This document shows positions 11,091-23,596 of a DNA stretch of 64,000 bases, piece after piece. Each line of letters starts with the position of its first letter. The first letter of the stretch is position 1. The notes under the pieces were generated by a model. It saw nothing but the letters and a program-made list of their open reading frames with translations, was not told the DNA's origin and searched no databases. Origin of the DNA: Corbicula japonica (Eukaryota > Mollusca > Bivalvia > Venerida > Cyrenidae); assembly GCA_038501625.1 (NCBI GenBank), contig JAZAYU010000001.1, forward strand, positions 5,783,457 through 5,847,456, written 5' to 3'. Made by a program: the position numbers and the translations under genes.

Positions 11091-14000
11091 ATGGCTACAG
11101 AAGCAGTATTTTCCATTTTGACTGAAGAAAAAGAGAATTGCACGGACTAATTATACAGTGTCACAGAGCAGGGATTTTCCTCATTAGATTTTGCAGTACG
11201 AAATAGGAATGATAATATTGCAAAGCGTCTTAAACTTGAAGTGAATGGATTTTTTGTTCCAGAAAATACTACAAGTAACTTATTCACATAATTTGCTATT
11301 GATAATCTCGATTTTCATGAACATACTAAAGATGGAAAAACTCTCCACGGAACAACACATAACATATACCAATATGATGAAAACGAAGGCAAGCTCACAG
11401 TAGAAGCAAGTGTCCCTCTGGTAAAAAGAAAAAAGAATTTTGTCAAGTGAATTGTTTACACCACCAGAGACATCTTTAACACTTTTAGATAGAAAGAAAG
11501 GGCGATCTCTTTCTGGTGTAAAGATATATGATGAAAAAGCCGTAACAACTGGTATTGATAATGTAAGTCTGTTGTGGCACCTAGTAAGAATGAGTCCGTC
11601 TGAGCAAATATTTGAAATCTGTAATGAGTTTACACCACCTATATGGAATACCTTTAACAAACATTTAGTGCAAGAAAAATCACAGCTACTACAATAGACT
11701 ATGGGCCCATTTTCCCAAAGTTTCCAACAGATCCTGCTTTAGTGGAGTCATCCCTTCAGTACTGCATGAATGTTGCAGAGAAAGTTGGACAAGAACACAC
11801 TGTTATTACCTGTGATCAGGTAATTTATGAAATAGCTTTGGCACTTCGTAAAAAGTACCAGAACAAATTTGACCGAATTATATTTCGCATGGGCGGCTTT
11901 CACATAGCAAGCAACTTTCTTGGGGCCATCGGGTTTTTCATGCGCTCAAGTGGGATTGAAGATATCTTGGTTCAAGCTGAAATATGTTTACCAGGAACTG
12001 TCAGGAAAATCATGTCTGGCAAAGATTATTACTTGATGGTAAGAGCACACAGCTTAGTATATACTGCGATGTTTGAACTGTTTTGGGAGTCTTTTGAAAA
12101 ATGGTTACTGTTAGACTCTCAAGCTGAAGAGCTTCTGTCTCAACTGAATTTGTCTGTATGTGAAACAATTGAAGTTTTGTCAGAGGGTAGAAGCGTAATT
12201 GTTGATAATGTGATAGAAAATAAAGATTTGGTGAAACTCAGACAACTTCTTATGCAGTTTCGACTTGACGAATGCAACTCTCCCACTTCAAGGTTTTGGC
12301 TTATGTACCTGGATATGGTTGCCATTGTGAAACAGTTCATTAATGCAGAAAGAACAGGGTCATGGTACATGCATTTAGAGGAGACTGAAAAAATCTTGCC
12401 ATATTTAGCATCGGCAGGACATCTTAAATACGTGAGCTGCTTATCTCATTATATTAATGAAATGAAGAGGTTACCCTTAATTGAACCTCTAGTACACCAA
12501 GAGTTTGAAAAGGCTTTGTTGTAAGAAGAATTTCAGGAAAATATAATGGGGTCTGGACTGACATGGGACTTGAACAAACTTATAATTGTGATGCTAAGGC
12601 AGAACTGTTCCATGGAATATCGCAGAACCCTGACACAATGGACAAATATTTAAAAGTAATTCCTAAATTAACCAAAATTGCAGAAAATACTAAGCAAATG
12701 GTGTTCAAGGATTAAGTAAGACGTCATAATGATGAATATGAGTCCGTTGCTAAACGTGAAAATGAAGCGGTAGACCGAATAAAGAGTATAGTAAAAGACA
12801 AAATGATTAATCCTTTTACCACAAACACTTTGTCAAATCTGCTTAATATAAGTACAGGAGAAAAGGCTCTAACATTGGACTTATTGCAAGTAAAAGAAAA
12901 AGGTTTGCAGGTATTAAAAGAAGCATAAGAACACACAGTGATAATGTCGCATAAGTTAGACTTGCAACGTTTGAAAGTCAGGGAAAATCCACGTAAACTA
13001 AACAGAAACATGTTCAGCATGTTTATGAAAAGGAATTAGGCATTACAAGGAGTTTATACTTCTTGCAAGAAATGACTGATGATAAAAAACTTGAAGCTTT
13101 AAATCATGAATGGACAAACTATCCCTCTTCTTTGTTTGAACCAAACAGTGAGCTTGAATTTGGATATGGTATGAGAAAGGGGATTAAGTCAGAATTTGTG
13201 TCAGGTCTTAGTCAGGTAACGAATGGAGGGAAAAGGATAATCTAAGCATGCTTTACAACGCTGCCTATATTGTTGATGCCATGGCTTTCATTAAAAAATA
13301 ACAAAGATTTGGTTGTACTACATTTAAAGATTTACAAGAATTTTATCTGAGTAAGCTTTTAAGAAACACTCCTGAAAACTATCAAGTGATTCACTTTGTC
13401 GGTGACCGATATGACATTGGCTGCAATGTGAGTTTGAAGCAAGAAGAAGGAGCCAAACGAGAAGGTCTAAGTAAAATGTATACAAAAACTTACGAGCCAC
13501 ATGACAATCTTGATGTACCTGAATGGAAAGATTATATTAGAAAGGACAAGAACAAATCAAGCCTTCTTCAGTATGTTGAAGAGTCATGGTTAAAATCTTA
13601 TGAAAGTGTACCAGAAAACACTATGCCTATAACTGGTGGTCTTTCAGATGACCCAGCAAACGCATTCAAAATACATAACACAGGTTGTGAAGTCATACCA
13701 GAGCTCAACTGTGAAATGCATGAAGAAGCAGACACACGTATGTTTGCACATATAGCTTATTCTGTGAATATTCTCAACTGTAAAAACATTGTTATTGAAG
13801 CCACTGACACTGATGTATTTGTTCTTGGACTGTATTTTGTGTGTCGAATTGATGGACTTGAGCAACTTTGGATAAAAAAATTTGATAGATATATTCCGTT
13901 ACATGATGTAGTAAAATGTATGGCAGAGAAAACTGCAATTGATTCAAAGGAGTTAACTGGAATAATTTTAAGTTGTTACATAATAAAAGGCTGTAATACG

Positions 14001-14587
14001 GTAAGCTACTCATACAAAAAGGTAAAAAAAGAGTTGTTAATGCTGTGATTGAAAATATACATGAACTAACACCTCTTGCTGAATTTGGTCTACCTGAAAG
14101 TGACATTAACATTAATGGGGCAGTATATAAGGCTTGTCTTTGTTTGTTTTCATCACTTTATTGTAGAACAGGTTTCAGTGGTTCGGCCGACGCTCTGCGT
14201 GCCCACTTGTTTGCTTCCACTAAAAGTGACTTGCGATGTCTGCCACCAACAGAGGATGATTTCAAACAGCATTTGCTTCGAGCAGACAATCAAATTGCAA
14301 TAAGCAAGTCAGCAACTTTGAGCAGACCACAATTACCAAATCCTTTACTGTACGGAAGAGAGCTTCAAAATGGAAAACTAGTTCCAATGATGACCAAGTC
14401 TCCCAAACCTAAGGTTTTGGCACAATCGGTATTTTGCAAATGTAGGAGAGGCAAGTGCCTTCGAAATTGTTCATGTGCTAAGTCAAAAGTCAAACGTGCA
14501 GTTTCTTGTTTATGTGGAGCTTTTCCAGACAAATGTTGTAGAGTTGACAGAAATGTGACTATATCGGACTCGAGCGAGATTGACTAA
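11091..14587 (+). pseudogene. Decayed transposase-like protein with C-terminal CXC cysteine cluster
   Basis: A single protein can be followed from ATG 11091 to TAA 14587 through in-frame stops (11148, 11289, 11448) and about five frame changes, several at A-runs. Recognisable parts: DNLDFHEHTKDGK...GTTHN near 11310-11370; KFDRIIFRMGGFHIASNFLG (11861-11920) after a CDQ motif; VVRRISGKYNGVWTDMGLEQ (about 12510-12570); FVGDRYDIGCN; HEEADTRMFAH and IVIEATDTDVFVLGLYF with conserved acids (13715-13840); and at 14434-14545 a CxC...CxxxCxCxKxK...CxC cluster like the CXC motif of Tesmin/TSO1 proteins. From memory, proteins of this layout occur in many copies in mollusc and cnidarian genomes and behave like mobile-element genes, but I cannot name the superfamily. 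Too broken to be expressed as one protein. Confidence 0.75.
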
Positions 14588-14733
14588 AACTTAAGTATGC
14601 AATATGTCTTCAGATCAAATGAAAAAAAGATCATGACAGATAGCGTGTTGAACAAAATCAGTTACTTTGCTGATCAGACTAATTTGTGAACAACGATATG
14701 TTGTTGTATTTATGTTGTTATTATTTCTGATTG

Positions 14734-14734
<1 letters not shown>

Positions 14735-14770
<36 letters not shown>

Positions 14771-14819
14771 AGTTTAAACAGCAGTAACAGTTCAAACATA
14801 GTAACCATGATGCATACTG

Positions 14820-14918
<99 letters not shown>

Positions 14919-14925
14919 TTATAAA
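14735..14925. repeat. TAA/TTA microsatellite able to fold back
   Basis: A TTA run (14739-14768) and a TAA run (about 14821-14894) pass directly into a TTA run to 14920, so the two halves are complementary. It lies inside the candidate transposon, past the ORF. Confidence 0.95.
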
Positions 14926-15705
14926 TGTTTAAACTAATACTTAACGTTATCGTTTTCATCATCATCTTTGTCATTTCTATGTTATTAACAATAACCCTGT
15001 ATAATTAAGTTAAGTATTATATAATGGGTGGGGTAATTGAAACTGCTATTATATGGGTCTTTTGACTAATAGGCAAAAAGTTCTTATTAACTTGCTGTTT
15101 TCTTTGGCAGAATATACCTGCCACAAGTCATTTTGAAACATTAATTTGATATTTATTGTAATGAATTCTGGAAAAAAAAATTATTGCAGAAACAGTTAAA
15201 TGTGACTTAATTTAATAAATTTTAGCGCTGAATTTGCTTAAAGATCATTTTGTGTTCAAATTATGAGTTCAAAATAATAACTGTTAGCGGATATCCATGG
15301 AAATCTCAATCTTTGATTGAAATAGGACCATTATATAGATTTGATATGTCATTAAATCTATATTTTTAAGAAAACATTTTTTTCTATTCAAGAGTTATCC
15401 CCCTTGAATTTCCATGTTTCGCAATAAATTTTTCTTTGCATGCCACCTTAACATGTAACACCAGACTATTAACTTTAAATATATCACAAAATAAAAAGTA
15501 TATCTTGTCGGCCCTACCTCGGCAAAATTTCGGCCGACATAATCTAGACTATTAGGAAGTGTGCACTTTGAATTTCGGAATAGTTAAGATATCGTATTAT
15601 AATTTGAAGTTCAAGTAACTCAATCTTTTCATTTTTTTATATGAATAAAAAAGTTTCGTTTCCAATGAAGATTGCTGATCATTTTACAATATTGAATTTC
15701 TACCT

Positions 15706-15960
15706 GCAGTCCAGTGGTATAGCGCTGGCTTGGAAGTCAAGGGGTCCCCGGTTGGAGCCCCTGTCGCTAATTTCCTTAAGCAAGAAATTAAGCCTTCATT
15801 GCTTCTCTCCGACCAGGTGTATAATTCGGTACCTGTGAGCAATATATGTTCCTTGGCTGCTCTGACTGATTACTTATATCAAGTGATCGGGGGGTGACGG
15901 TGGATGTGAATGTCGGGTGCATATGTTTCGTAAGAACCAAACTATAAACCTTTAACCTTT
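15706..15960 (+). repeat. tRNA-derived SINE
   Basis: The head has CCAGTGGTATAGCGCTGG (A box) and CCGGTTGGAGCCC (B box). The body has ACCAGGTGTATAATTCGGTA, a segment seen in widespread animal SINE central domains, and the tail ends in CTTTAACCTTT. About 255 bp and apparently full length. Confidence 0.7.
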
Positions 15961-16580
15961 ATTTTATAACCATTACGATTTTGGCCAACGTTTGGCTGCT
16001 CGTTTTTGTTGTCTCGTTGAATTTTTCAACTTCACTATCATTCATGTGAGAATTTGATAAACGTCAGTCGGGAATATTTTGAAATGATACCTTTGCTTTC
16101 AATTAGTTCATTATCTATCTAATATAAATCAGAATTAATATCATTATTAAAAGGTAAAGGAGGTTATTGGAAATGGTTGTTTGTGGACACTGTTCACAAT
16201 TATCTTTCTTACAAATACTCGTACAATATAAAAAACAATGAAACGTTTAAGAATGCTAAATTTCTGAATCCAAATTAAACTTTATCTAACTGACTTCAAT
16301 TCGAAGACCGGGACTTTACTTCAATAACGTTAAACAAGATTCCGTTACCATTCACAGACATACATGAATAGAGATTGCTTTAAGTAAAAATGCAAAATGA
16401 AGTTAAAACATATAAATAATATCATTTTATTGGCATCTAAAGTCATAAACTCTAAGCGTAAATGCATTTTTAAATGTAATAACCCATACTTAAATAAGCG
16501 TATGTTGTTTGAGATGATTGTTTAATGCATGAACAAACTCTTTGGAAAGACTGCACTATGAAGCAGTAAGAACAGTAACT

Positions 16581-16727
16581 GGGCTGAAGGTTATAAAGAT
16601 GAGATTGGAAACAGTCTCAAATCTCAAGCATCTGATTGGCTGAAATGGCGACTGGTCGCCATTTCAGCCAATCAGATGCTTGAGATTTGAGACTGGTTTC
16701 CATGCTCAGTTTTATAACCTTGGGCAC
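16581..16727. repeat. Foldback MITE family C, copy 1
   Basis: A 147-bp near-perfect palindrome. It opens GGGCTGAAGGTTATAA, closes TTATAACCTTGGGCA, and the centre is GCGACTGGTCGC. Stems contain TCTCAAATCTCAAGCATCTG and its complement. Related copies lie at 28201, 52574 and a half copy at 62484. Confidence 0.9.
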
Positions 16728-16861
16728 TGGTATAACTCGTTCTGTATAAAAACAAACACTTACAATAAAAGAAGATTGGGTATTGTTCTTTGATCGCCAA
16801 TTATTTCAAAAACTTATTATTCAATAGAAATCATATAACGGTCTTTTTAAACATCATAGAA

Positions 16862-17115
16862 AGGTGAAATATGCATATCAGGAATCGCCACATTCAGAAA
16901 AAACAGCCTCCCAACACAGTCAAGAAGAAGAGAGGGAGAGAGCATGGTTAATAAAATGATCCGTTTCAAAAGAGACACCACTAACAATTAACAAAAATGA
17001 GAAAAATGAAAAATGAAATGAAATGAAAAAAAGAAGTATTATTTCAAGATATAGTTCAAATGATATTGCGATTACTATGAATAGGAATGAAACTCCTAAC
17101 GTCCGGCAATAGGGC
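16862..17115 (-). repeat. Dispersed repeat family A
   Basis: Minus-oriented copy: AGGTGAAATATGCATATCAG at the plus-strand left, then ACAGCCTCCCAACACAG, AGAAGAAGAG and CTAACAATTAACAAAAATGA. It is the complement of the 61485 copy, with some divergence at its right end. Confidence 0.75.
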
Positions 17116-17383
17116 CTAGTCAAGCAAATCTGAACATGCTTGTGAAATAGCTAGTCGTGCCAACCCCGCAAAAAAGGTTGTGCGGCTTATCGCGATAATC
17201 GTGGTCATCTTTGCCTGAAGTCGGTAACCGAATATTTCTGATTTCTTACAGTATTGAGTGCATATACGGGAAATTATATTTACGGCCACAACACTGCACA
17301 AATAGTGCTACTGTCATTTTCAAATGATATTGCTTTTAAAATCTACAGCGCCTAGCAATAGAAGAAATAGAAGTAGAATGTCT

Positions 17384-17600
17384 GTCCTAATAATGGTAAG
17401 TTTGTGTATGACATACACAAACTTTCCATTATAAGGACATTCCTTTTTTCTAAATAAATGCTCACCCTTTTGATTTCATACATTGTGCAAAGCAGTAGGG
17501 AACTATTTTGAAATTCTGTCCGTCGTCTGTGACAGAATGGACCTACAAGACAGTGAATAGGTATGAAATCAAAAGAGTGAGCATTGATTTAGAAAAAGGA
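17384..17600. repeat. Nested foldback element
   Basis: Inner palindrome 17384-17438 pairs GTCCTAATAATGGTAAGTTT with AAACTTTCCATTATAAGGAC. Outer arms 17442-17482 (TTTTTTCTAAATAAATGCTC) and 17560-17600 are also complementary. Non-coding. Confidence 0.75.
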
Positions 17601-19660
17601 AACCACGGAAAGAATAACCACTGGGTGTACCACTTTGCAACACTCAATCGCACTGGCAGTTGAAATTAAGTTCTAAGGTGTCTTGATATAACATGTTCCA
17701 TATAATGTATTCTTAAGAACTTAAGCAGGGGAAAATGACTTCAAACAATCATTTTTGCATGCACAATCATAAACAAATAATAAAATTTTATTATCTAAAG
17801 ACATTGTCGGGCACAATTAAAGGCCTTCGATCACTGTTTGAGACCAGAACTCAAATAATCAAATAGTTTTTAGACTTCTTCAAGTATCTAAGATAAAAGT
17901 GAATTGTTCGATACATTTGTGTTGGCAGTACCAAAAGTAGTATTTAAACAATCAGATCAAGTAATCGAATGTATTAAATGACAGTTTTAAGTGTGATTGA
18001 TCTTGTTCCAGCTGTTATATGATTAAAAAACTAGATCGCTGTTTATTTCACGACGCCCAAAGTAAAATTGGGTCAATATAACTGGTTTTCGTTTTATATG
18101 TTGAGAATAATTTGAACTTCTCGGTATCGCAAAAGCCGACTCATTAACACAATCAAACGATATTTCCTCTAGCTGGGAGCAAACCTGCACCCAGTGTATT
18201 CCAACAATCAAGACAGTGAAAACGTCATTCACTATCATGTATGCAGGCGAGCTTGCATGACTTCATTCAAGTCTTTAAAATTGTATTAAGATCTAAAAAG
18301 CCCGAGAGATGTTGCATTCGAAACATCACCTTCTAAAAATGTAAATTTAAAATGATAAAATCAAAATCATTGTTTTCTTCATCACATTACCAAATTGCAT
18401 TTGTTTAACTCTTGGTGACTTAGTAAAACATGTTAAAGTAAACGAGGAATGGTTTTTGTACGTAAGCTGAAAAACTGTTAAGATGCATGTGTGTCCTGGA
18501 GGATGAAACATAGTAGAATATACAATTAAGCAAATGTATCTGTACACAAGGGTTTAGTTCAAACACCATAATTTTAGAGAAATGCGTCTTGATGCAAATG
18601 AAGATAATCTTGATGATCATTCCAATGAAATTTGTAGTTTATTATATGGGAGATATGAGAAAAACCTGAAGGGAAATGTGAAATTAAAGAGAAATGCTAA
18701 AATATGTCTGGATGCAATAAGTTTGTCAGCTGGCTTTAAGGTGGAATGTACCTTTAAAAAAAAATTCGAGAAAATAATGGAATTTGGTATCAAATGAAAG
18801 TTCATGATATTCCTGATACGAAATGGACATTGGTTTTGACAGTTATAAATCCTATCACTGTACATGACGTCGCAAACAACACCATCTACGCACGTTTTTG
18901 ACGGTCTGTCAATGGCCGTAAAATCGCCGTATTTTTCATTTTTGATCTAAAATAGTGACGCATAGAGACAATTTAACCAAACAGAATAATCATGTTAGTG
19001 ATTTCTTTCATGCTGATAGGAAAAACATGATGCATTTCTTTACAATTGTTAAATTAATAACAAAAATTAGATGTTTGAAAATTTCGAGTTTTCGTCGATT
19101 TTTCACGTTTAAAGTCCAATTAGAAAAAATCGGCCAGAAATTTTTTTGCAATTTTTTTATATGTTCAGAGACAATATATTTTCAATTCCATAGTCAATTT
19201 TCAAAAACTTTCACCTTCGATTTATTTTTCAATCGCGATTTGACGAAGTACACCACACGTCGTATTTTGATGCCGTAAATATCGAAGTTTACGTTTCGTT
19301 ATGCCGTATATGTTTGTTGACGCTTATCATTTGGATAAACAACGTTAACAAAAATTCAGATTTGATTTGTAATTTCGAAAATAAAACAACGATACACAAA
19401 TTAAATTTAAATGCCAGTTTTCATATCAAAATTGATGATATGAGAGCAGTATCCGCGCAAATTATGTAAAACCTATAAATGTTTTTGAGAACCAGAGCAA
19501 ATAAAGCTTCAGTTATATTGCGGCTGAATATGTTCCGTATGACTGTTTTTCATTTTCAAAGTTTAAAATTTATTCTTATTACACATCGAATAGCATATCA
19601 TAAACAAAAACTAAAACCTTTTTAAGTTACGATGTAATCGAATTTGAGCATACAATATTT

Positions 19661-20361
19661 TAGGCCTGCCAAAACTTCTTTAATAAAAATCCGGAGATTT
19701 TGGCTGAATATATCAATTATGACGACGACTTCGATGATGTTGTTTGTTGTTGTTGATTTAATGTCTTGTAGCTGCTGTAAACTATGGATGTGACTAAACA
19801 AAAATGGAGATAATGATGATGAAAATAATGTTGTTTAATGTCATGTTGCTGCTGGTAACTATGATTGTGACTTAAAATGATGATGATGATGATGATGATT
19901 ATGATGATGATGATGGTGGTGGTGGTGGTGGTATTTTCTCATATTCTTTTTATAATTATATTCTTCAAATAATTTTATAAATGTATTGTGTTTAAAATGA
20001 CTTTTAACTATTTTTATTATTCATTTTTTTAATTTCTGTTAAACCTGTTAAGACCTGTGTTTGACAATATTTGAATGAACATGCAATGAAAATAGATGAA
20101 AGCAGGTGAAACATCGAGGCCCTTGTTTCGTTTATTGTATAGTTGTGCCAGAGGCACTGAGGCAGCATGCAGAATAATAATAATTACGTTAATTGCACAA
20201 CTTAAAATTAGATTAAATTAATCTTATTAATCACAACTTAAAATTATATTTAATTAATCTTATTAATCTATTTTTTGCAATTTCATACAAATTCGGAGAT
20301 TTTGACTGTAAATCCGGAGATCCGGTGAGGTAACTTAAAATCCAGTGATTTGGCAGGCCTG
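19661..20361. mobile_element. Non-autonomous TIR element (AGGCCTGCCAAA ends), hAT-like?
   Basis: AGGCCTGCCAAAA at 19662 is mirrored by TTTGGCAGGCCT ending 20360. Inside are repeated AATCCGGAGATT motifs and a GAT/GGT microsatellite (19877-19931). About 700 bp without ORF. Superfamily guess rests on tip sequence only. Confidence 0.55.
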
Positions 20362-22044
20362 AAAATCTTTCTTAAAATGTGACAGACATTTATTGCTATG
20401 TTTCCTTAATTAAAAAGAACAAAACATTTACCAAAAAATCAGAGTTGGTGGAATATGATCTCACGGCCGTCAAAATATATGATGTTTCAACCCCTTGCGA
20501 CCACCCTCTGCCACGTAACTGCATACACTGTCGGTGCCGTTACACATTTCATGCCTAATCCTATGCTGATATAAACAATGATAAATCGATGTTGATATAT
20601 ACAATGATACATGATAAACATTTTGTTGAAGGAACTATTTCGCACAATATGAAATTTTCGGGATTAATGTAATAGCTCTTCACTGACGCACGTACGTACA
20701 TACATACGGACTGAGTTTCACAAAACTGTGTAATGTCAGTCTAAATTGTCAAACAGATAAATGACCACTCACTTCCCGTCAGGACACTTAATTATGTATA
20801 CTAATCATTACAGGAAGTCGGCAATTTCAATTTCACACCTCGGTTACAGATTTTCCATAAAAAAATGAATATAACAACCAGCAGCGAATTCTTCTTTTCT
20901 TTGTTAGCACAAGCAGTTTAAGACGGTCGTGCTATTACCTCCCTTTATGTTTTATTTGCTTGTAATCTCTAATAAAAGTTCATTGCGCTAGTTTACAAGA
21001 AGAAAAATTAGTAATTTACATATATTAAGATTAAATATAGACAACAGTGATCCATTTGTAAATATGAACCTCCATATTGAAACACTTCTTTGACAATTTT
21101 TCATTATTTATATAAAAAAAATTAATATGCACAGAAAGAGAAAGATAAAGACAAAGTTCAAACACATTTTTTTCCATCTGTATGATCGCGTTAAAATTCA
21201 ACCACAATTTGTAGAGAACAAAGCAAAGCGATATGCCATTTGAATCAAACATCAAAACGTTTTTTTGTAATTTGAATCAAACATCAGAACCTATACTTAT
21301 AATTTTGCCACGTAGAACACGGTAACAGTCGATGGATTGATTGATTTATTGATTGATTCGTTGGTTCATTATTATCGGCGCATTAATCAAACGGAACTAG
21401 CCACAAAGAAAATTATGTAGTAAAGAATTTACTTTTTGATTATCACCCGTTATGCATTTGCAAGGGCAAGTGACGGAATAATCACACGCATATAATATGA
21501 TAATCGATTCTTCGTTCAAATATATTTTAGTTATGTCACTTGCATTTTGAAAATGAGTTTCCATATTTCTTTTGTGCATGTATGGTATATAATTTTCTGG
21601 TTAAATTGTCCATACTTTTGTTTTAACATCCTTCTTTATATAAAATGATTTATTATTATATTTCTATTAACAAACGCAAGCTTTTTGTTGTAATATTTGA
21701 AGATATGTGCAAAAAAGAGTACTATCAAGTTTTCGACAAACAGGCCAAAGTGGCAGAGTTTTAAAGATTTGAGTCTCTGGATAATTAAGCGCGCGTTTAC
21801 ACTGTCAAAAGATGTTGTTTGATACCATTTACTCGGTCTTGTTGCACTGGCTCAAGCTCATGTTGTTCATCTTGATAAGTCCATGTTACCGACGATTAGC
21901 CATATATTTTGATATTAGCAACCCAGATTTGTGACAATGTCTTTCCACGGGGGTGGGTTGTCGTATTCTAGACCTTATAGGTATTTACTATATAATAATT
22001 GTGGAAATACATGCATACATGTACATGTCACACTTATAGAAGAC
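20362..22044. other. Gene-free stretch
   Basis: No coding signal, tRNA or clear repeat was recognised. 22886-23520, next to the vWA 3' end, is also empty apart from the polyadenylation signal. Confidence 0.55.
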
Positions 22045-22115
22045 TTTTTATGCTTTTCAGTGAATTATAGAATTTTCTAAGTGAAATAAAAATGGAATTT
22101 TACTGTTTTCAAATA
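22045..22115 (+). repeat. Dispersed repeat family H
   Basis: GACTTTTTATGCTTTTCAGT, GAATTATAGAATTTTC and GTGAAATAAAAATGG match the complement of 39540-39605. Confidence 0.65.
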
Positions 22116-22170
22116 GCCGAATAGCATGTCTTATTTTCACTGTTTCAGCATTGGTACCCAAACGCAAATA

Positions 22171-22348
22171 CAGTGAAACCCCTCTATAACGGACACCTAA
22201 GGGACTGAGGAAAAAGTGTTCTTAATAGCGGGTTGTCCTTAATTGTGGGTTAAAATCAAGAAGTAGAGAACATGTCTGTTCTTTTAAAAATCGCCCATAA
22301 TACCGGGGTGCCCGTAATATCGAGTGTCCGTAATGAGGAGTTTTACTG
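22171..22348. mobile_element. pogo/Tigger-like MITE
   Basis: It is flanked by TA on both sides, begins CAGTGAAACCCCTCTATAAC and ends ATGAGGAGTTTTACTG. The CAGTGAAACC...ATAACGGAC ends and TA target are typical of pogo-type elements. 178 bp, no ORF. Confidence 0.75.
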
Positions 22349-22517
22349 TATTATCCTAATGGGAATTTTAGAAAACAGGATCAAGTTTTATCGTATGATG
22401 TCATGACGTAACGCCATACACAAATGTTTAACAGAAATAAAAAAAAACACAGGCGATAACCGCGATACTTTATATGAAGGCAATTTTATTAAACTCACAC
22501 GCAATTCCCTTCAGTGT

Positions 22518-22745
22518 GAAAAAATGGAAATATGCATATCAGGAATGACTACATCCAGAAGACACAGCCTCCCCACACAGCCAAGAAGAAGGGGAGGGGG
22601 ATGGCATGGGTAATCCAATGATCAATTTCAAAATAAACACCATCACCCAAACAATTAACGAGAATGAATCCGAGGGGTTACCGCCTTGGAACACGTAGAA
22701 CCAAAACAATTTCCCACTGGGGGTTTTAACCAGGTTCACTATTCT
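22518..22745 (-). repeat. Dispersed repeat family A
   Basis: Minus-oriented copy: ATATGCATATCAGGAATGAC, CCCCACACAGCCAAGAAGAA, GGGGTTACCGCCTTGGAAC and CCCACTGGGGGTTTTAACC. It abuts a family B copy at 22755. Confidence 0.8.
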
Positions 22746-22754
22746 CGAACTTGC

Positions 22755-22885
22755 CCCATCAAGCCACCGAAAAAGACAAATATAAAAAGGTTCTGTTTGA
22801 TTGAGCCGGTTCTAGCAAGTAATGGAAATACATTATTGCCCACCGTGCCTGAAACCGGTTTGCGAGGAACCCCGTTTTGGAATGT
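22755..22885 (-). repeat. Dispersed repeat family B
   Basis: AAGCCACCGAAAAAGACAAA, TTGATTGAGCCGGTTC and AGTAATGGAAATACATTATT match the 7575 copy. Directly followed by family A. Confidence 0.75.
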
Positions 22886-23520
22886 GTACACATACATTTT
22901 TTTTTATCTCAGACGACAGTGTGTATAAGAAGGTGATCGTTTGACCTTCATGCAAAACATTAGTTAATACCATTCTGTGAACAGCGTCATAAAGTCCTCA
23001 TACAATGTTCCAAGTGGTCGAAAATAGTTATCATGACTAAAATTTACTCAGCTAGACATCTAGCCGAAATAACAAGTCTACCAGTTCGAAGATCACTACA
23101 TTTCGACCAACTATAAGTAAAATAGATACCAGCTAAACTTCTAAAATATTTTGACTTAAGACCAATCTTAGAAATGAGTACATGCAAATGCGCAAAGGAA
23201 ATGATAATTTTCAAAGCATATATTAAATAACAGCATTATACAGTTTAAAAATTGTATACGTGTATTGTATATTGTATACTGTTTAAGCATGATTTTTCAC
23301 CTTCTGTTTTTTATATCTGTGTAATGGCTAACCTATTTTGTCTACATCACAACTTAAGTGGTTAAGAAATTTAAATCTAGATATATTGCATCTAGCATCA
23401 TACTTACTAGATTGGAGTAGATATCAATAAAAAAGATCTTGTTTCAATTTAAGTATCGCATAATATAAAGAATCCGTGTCTTGAAACATTGAAGATAAAA
23501 CAGTAAGTCATGTAATTCTG

Positions 23521-23526
23521 TTTATT
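23521..23526 (-). terminator. Polyadenylation signal of vWA gene
   Basis: The plus strand TTTATT reads AATAAA on the minus strand, about 71 bp past the TGA stop of vWA3. This gives a short 3' UTR. It is the nearest canonical signal downstream of the stop. Confidence 0.6.
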
Positions 23527-23596
23527 ATACATAAGCACTACATTGAATTATTAAATTTCAATTATATCGCAGAAATGCTTAGAGGCCGCCTTATTT

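Larger units (their letters stand above)
8962..15556. mobile_element. Candidate 6.6-kb DNA transposon with long imperfect inverted termini
   Basis: The left end (8962-9129) and right end (15393-15556) are inverted copies of each other. They share a 34-bp identical core (9006-9039 versus the complement of 15487-15520, starting GAGGTAGGGCCGACAAGATA) and weaker similarity on both sides, including TAGTCT-GATT at the outer tips and TGCAAA...ATTGCGAA inside. TTA lies just outside both tips, a possible target duplication. The interior holds the decayed transposase-like ORFs (11091-14587), two smaller inverted-repeat insertions and a long TAA microsatellite. Alternative: two independent copies of one repeat in opposite orientation that happen to flank the ORFs. 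Confidence 0.5.
15961..19660. other. Gene-free stretch between repeats
   Basis: Apart from the foldback elements and family A copy listed separately, no gene is seen. A frame at 18582-18797 (MRLDANEDNLDDHSNE...) is Asp/Lys-rich and has no family I recognise or supporting splice context. Confidence 0.5.

Noticed and set aside
18582..18797. 71-residue plus frame MRLDANEDNLDD...
   Set aside because: Composition is plausible for protein but no family, splice signals or conserved neighbours support it.
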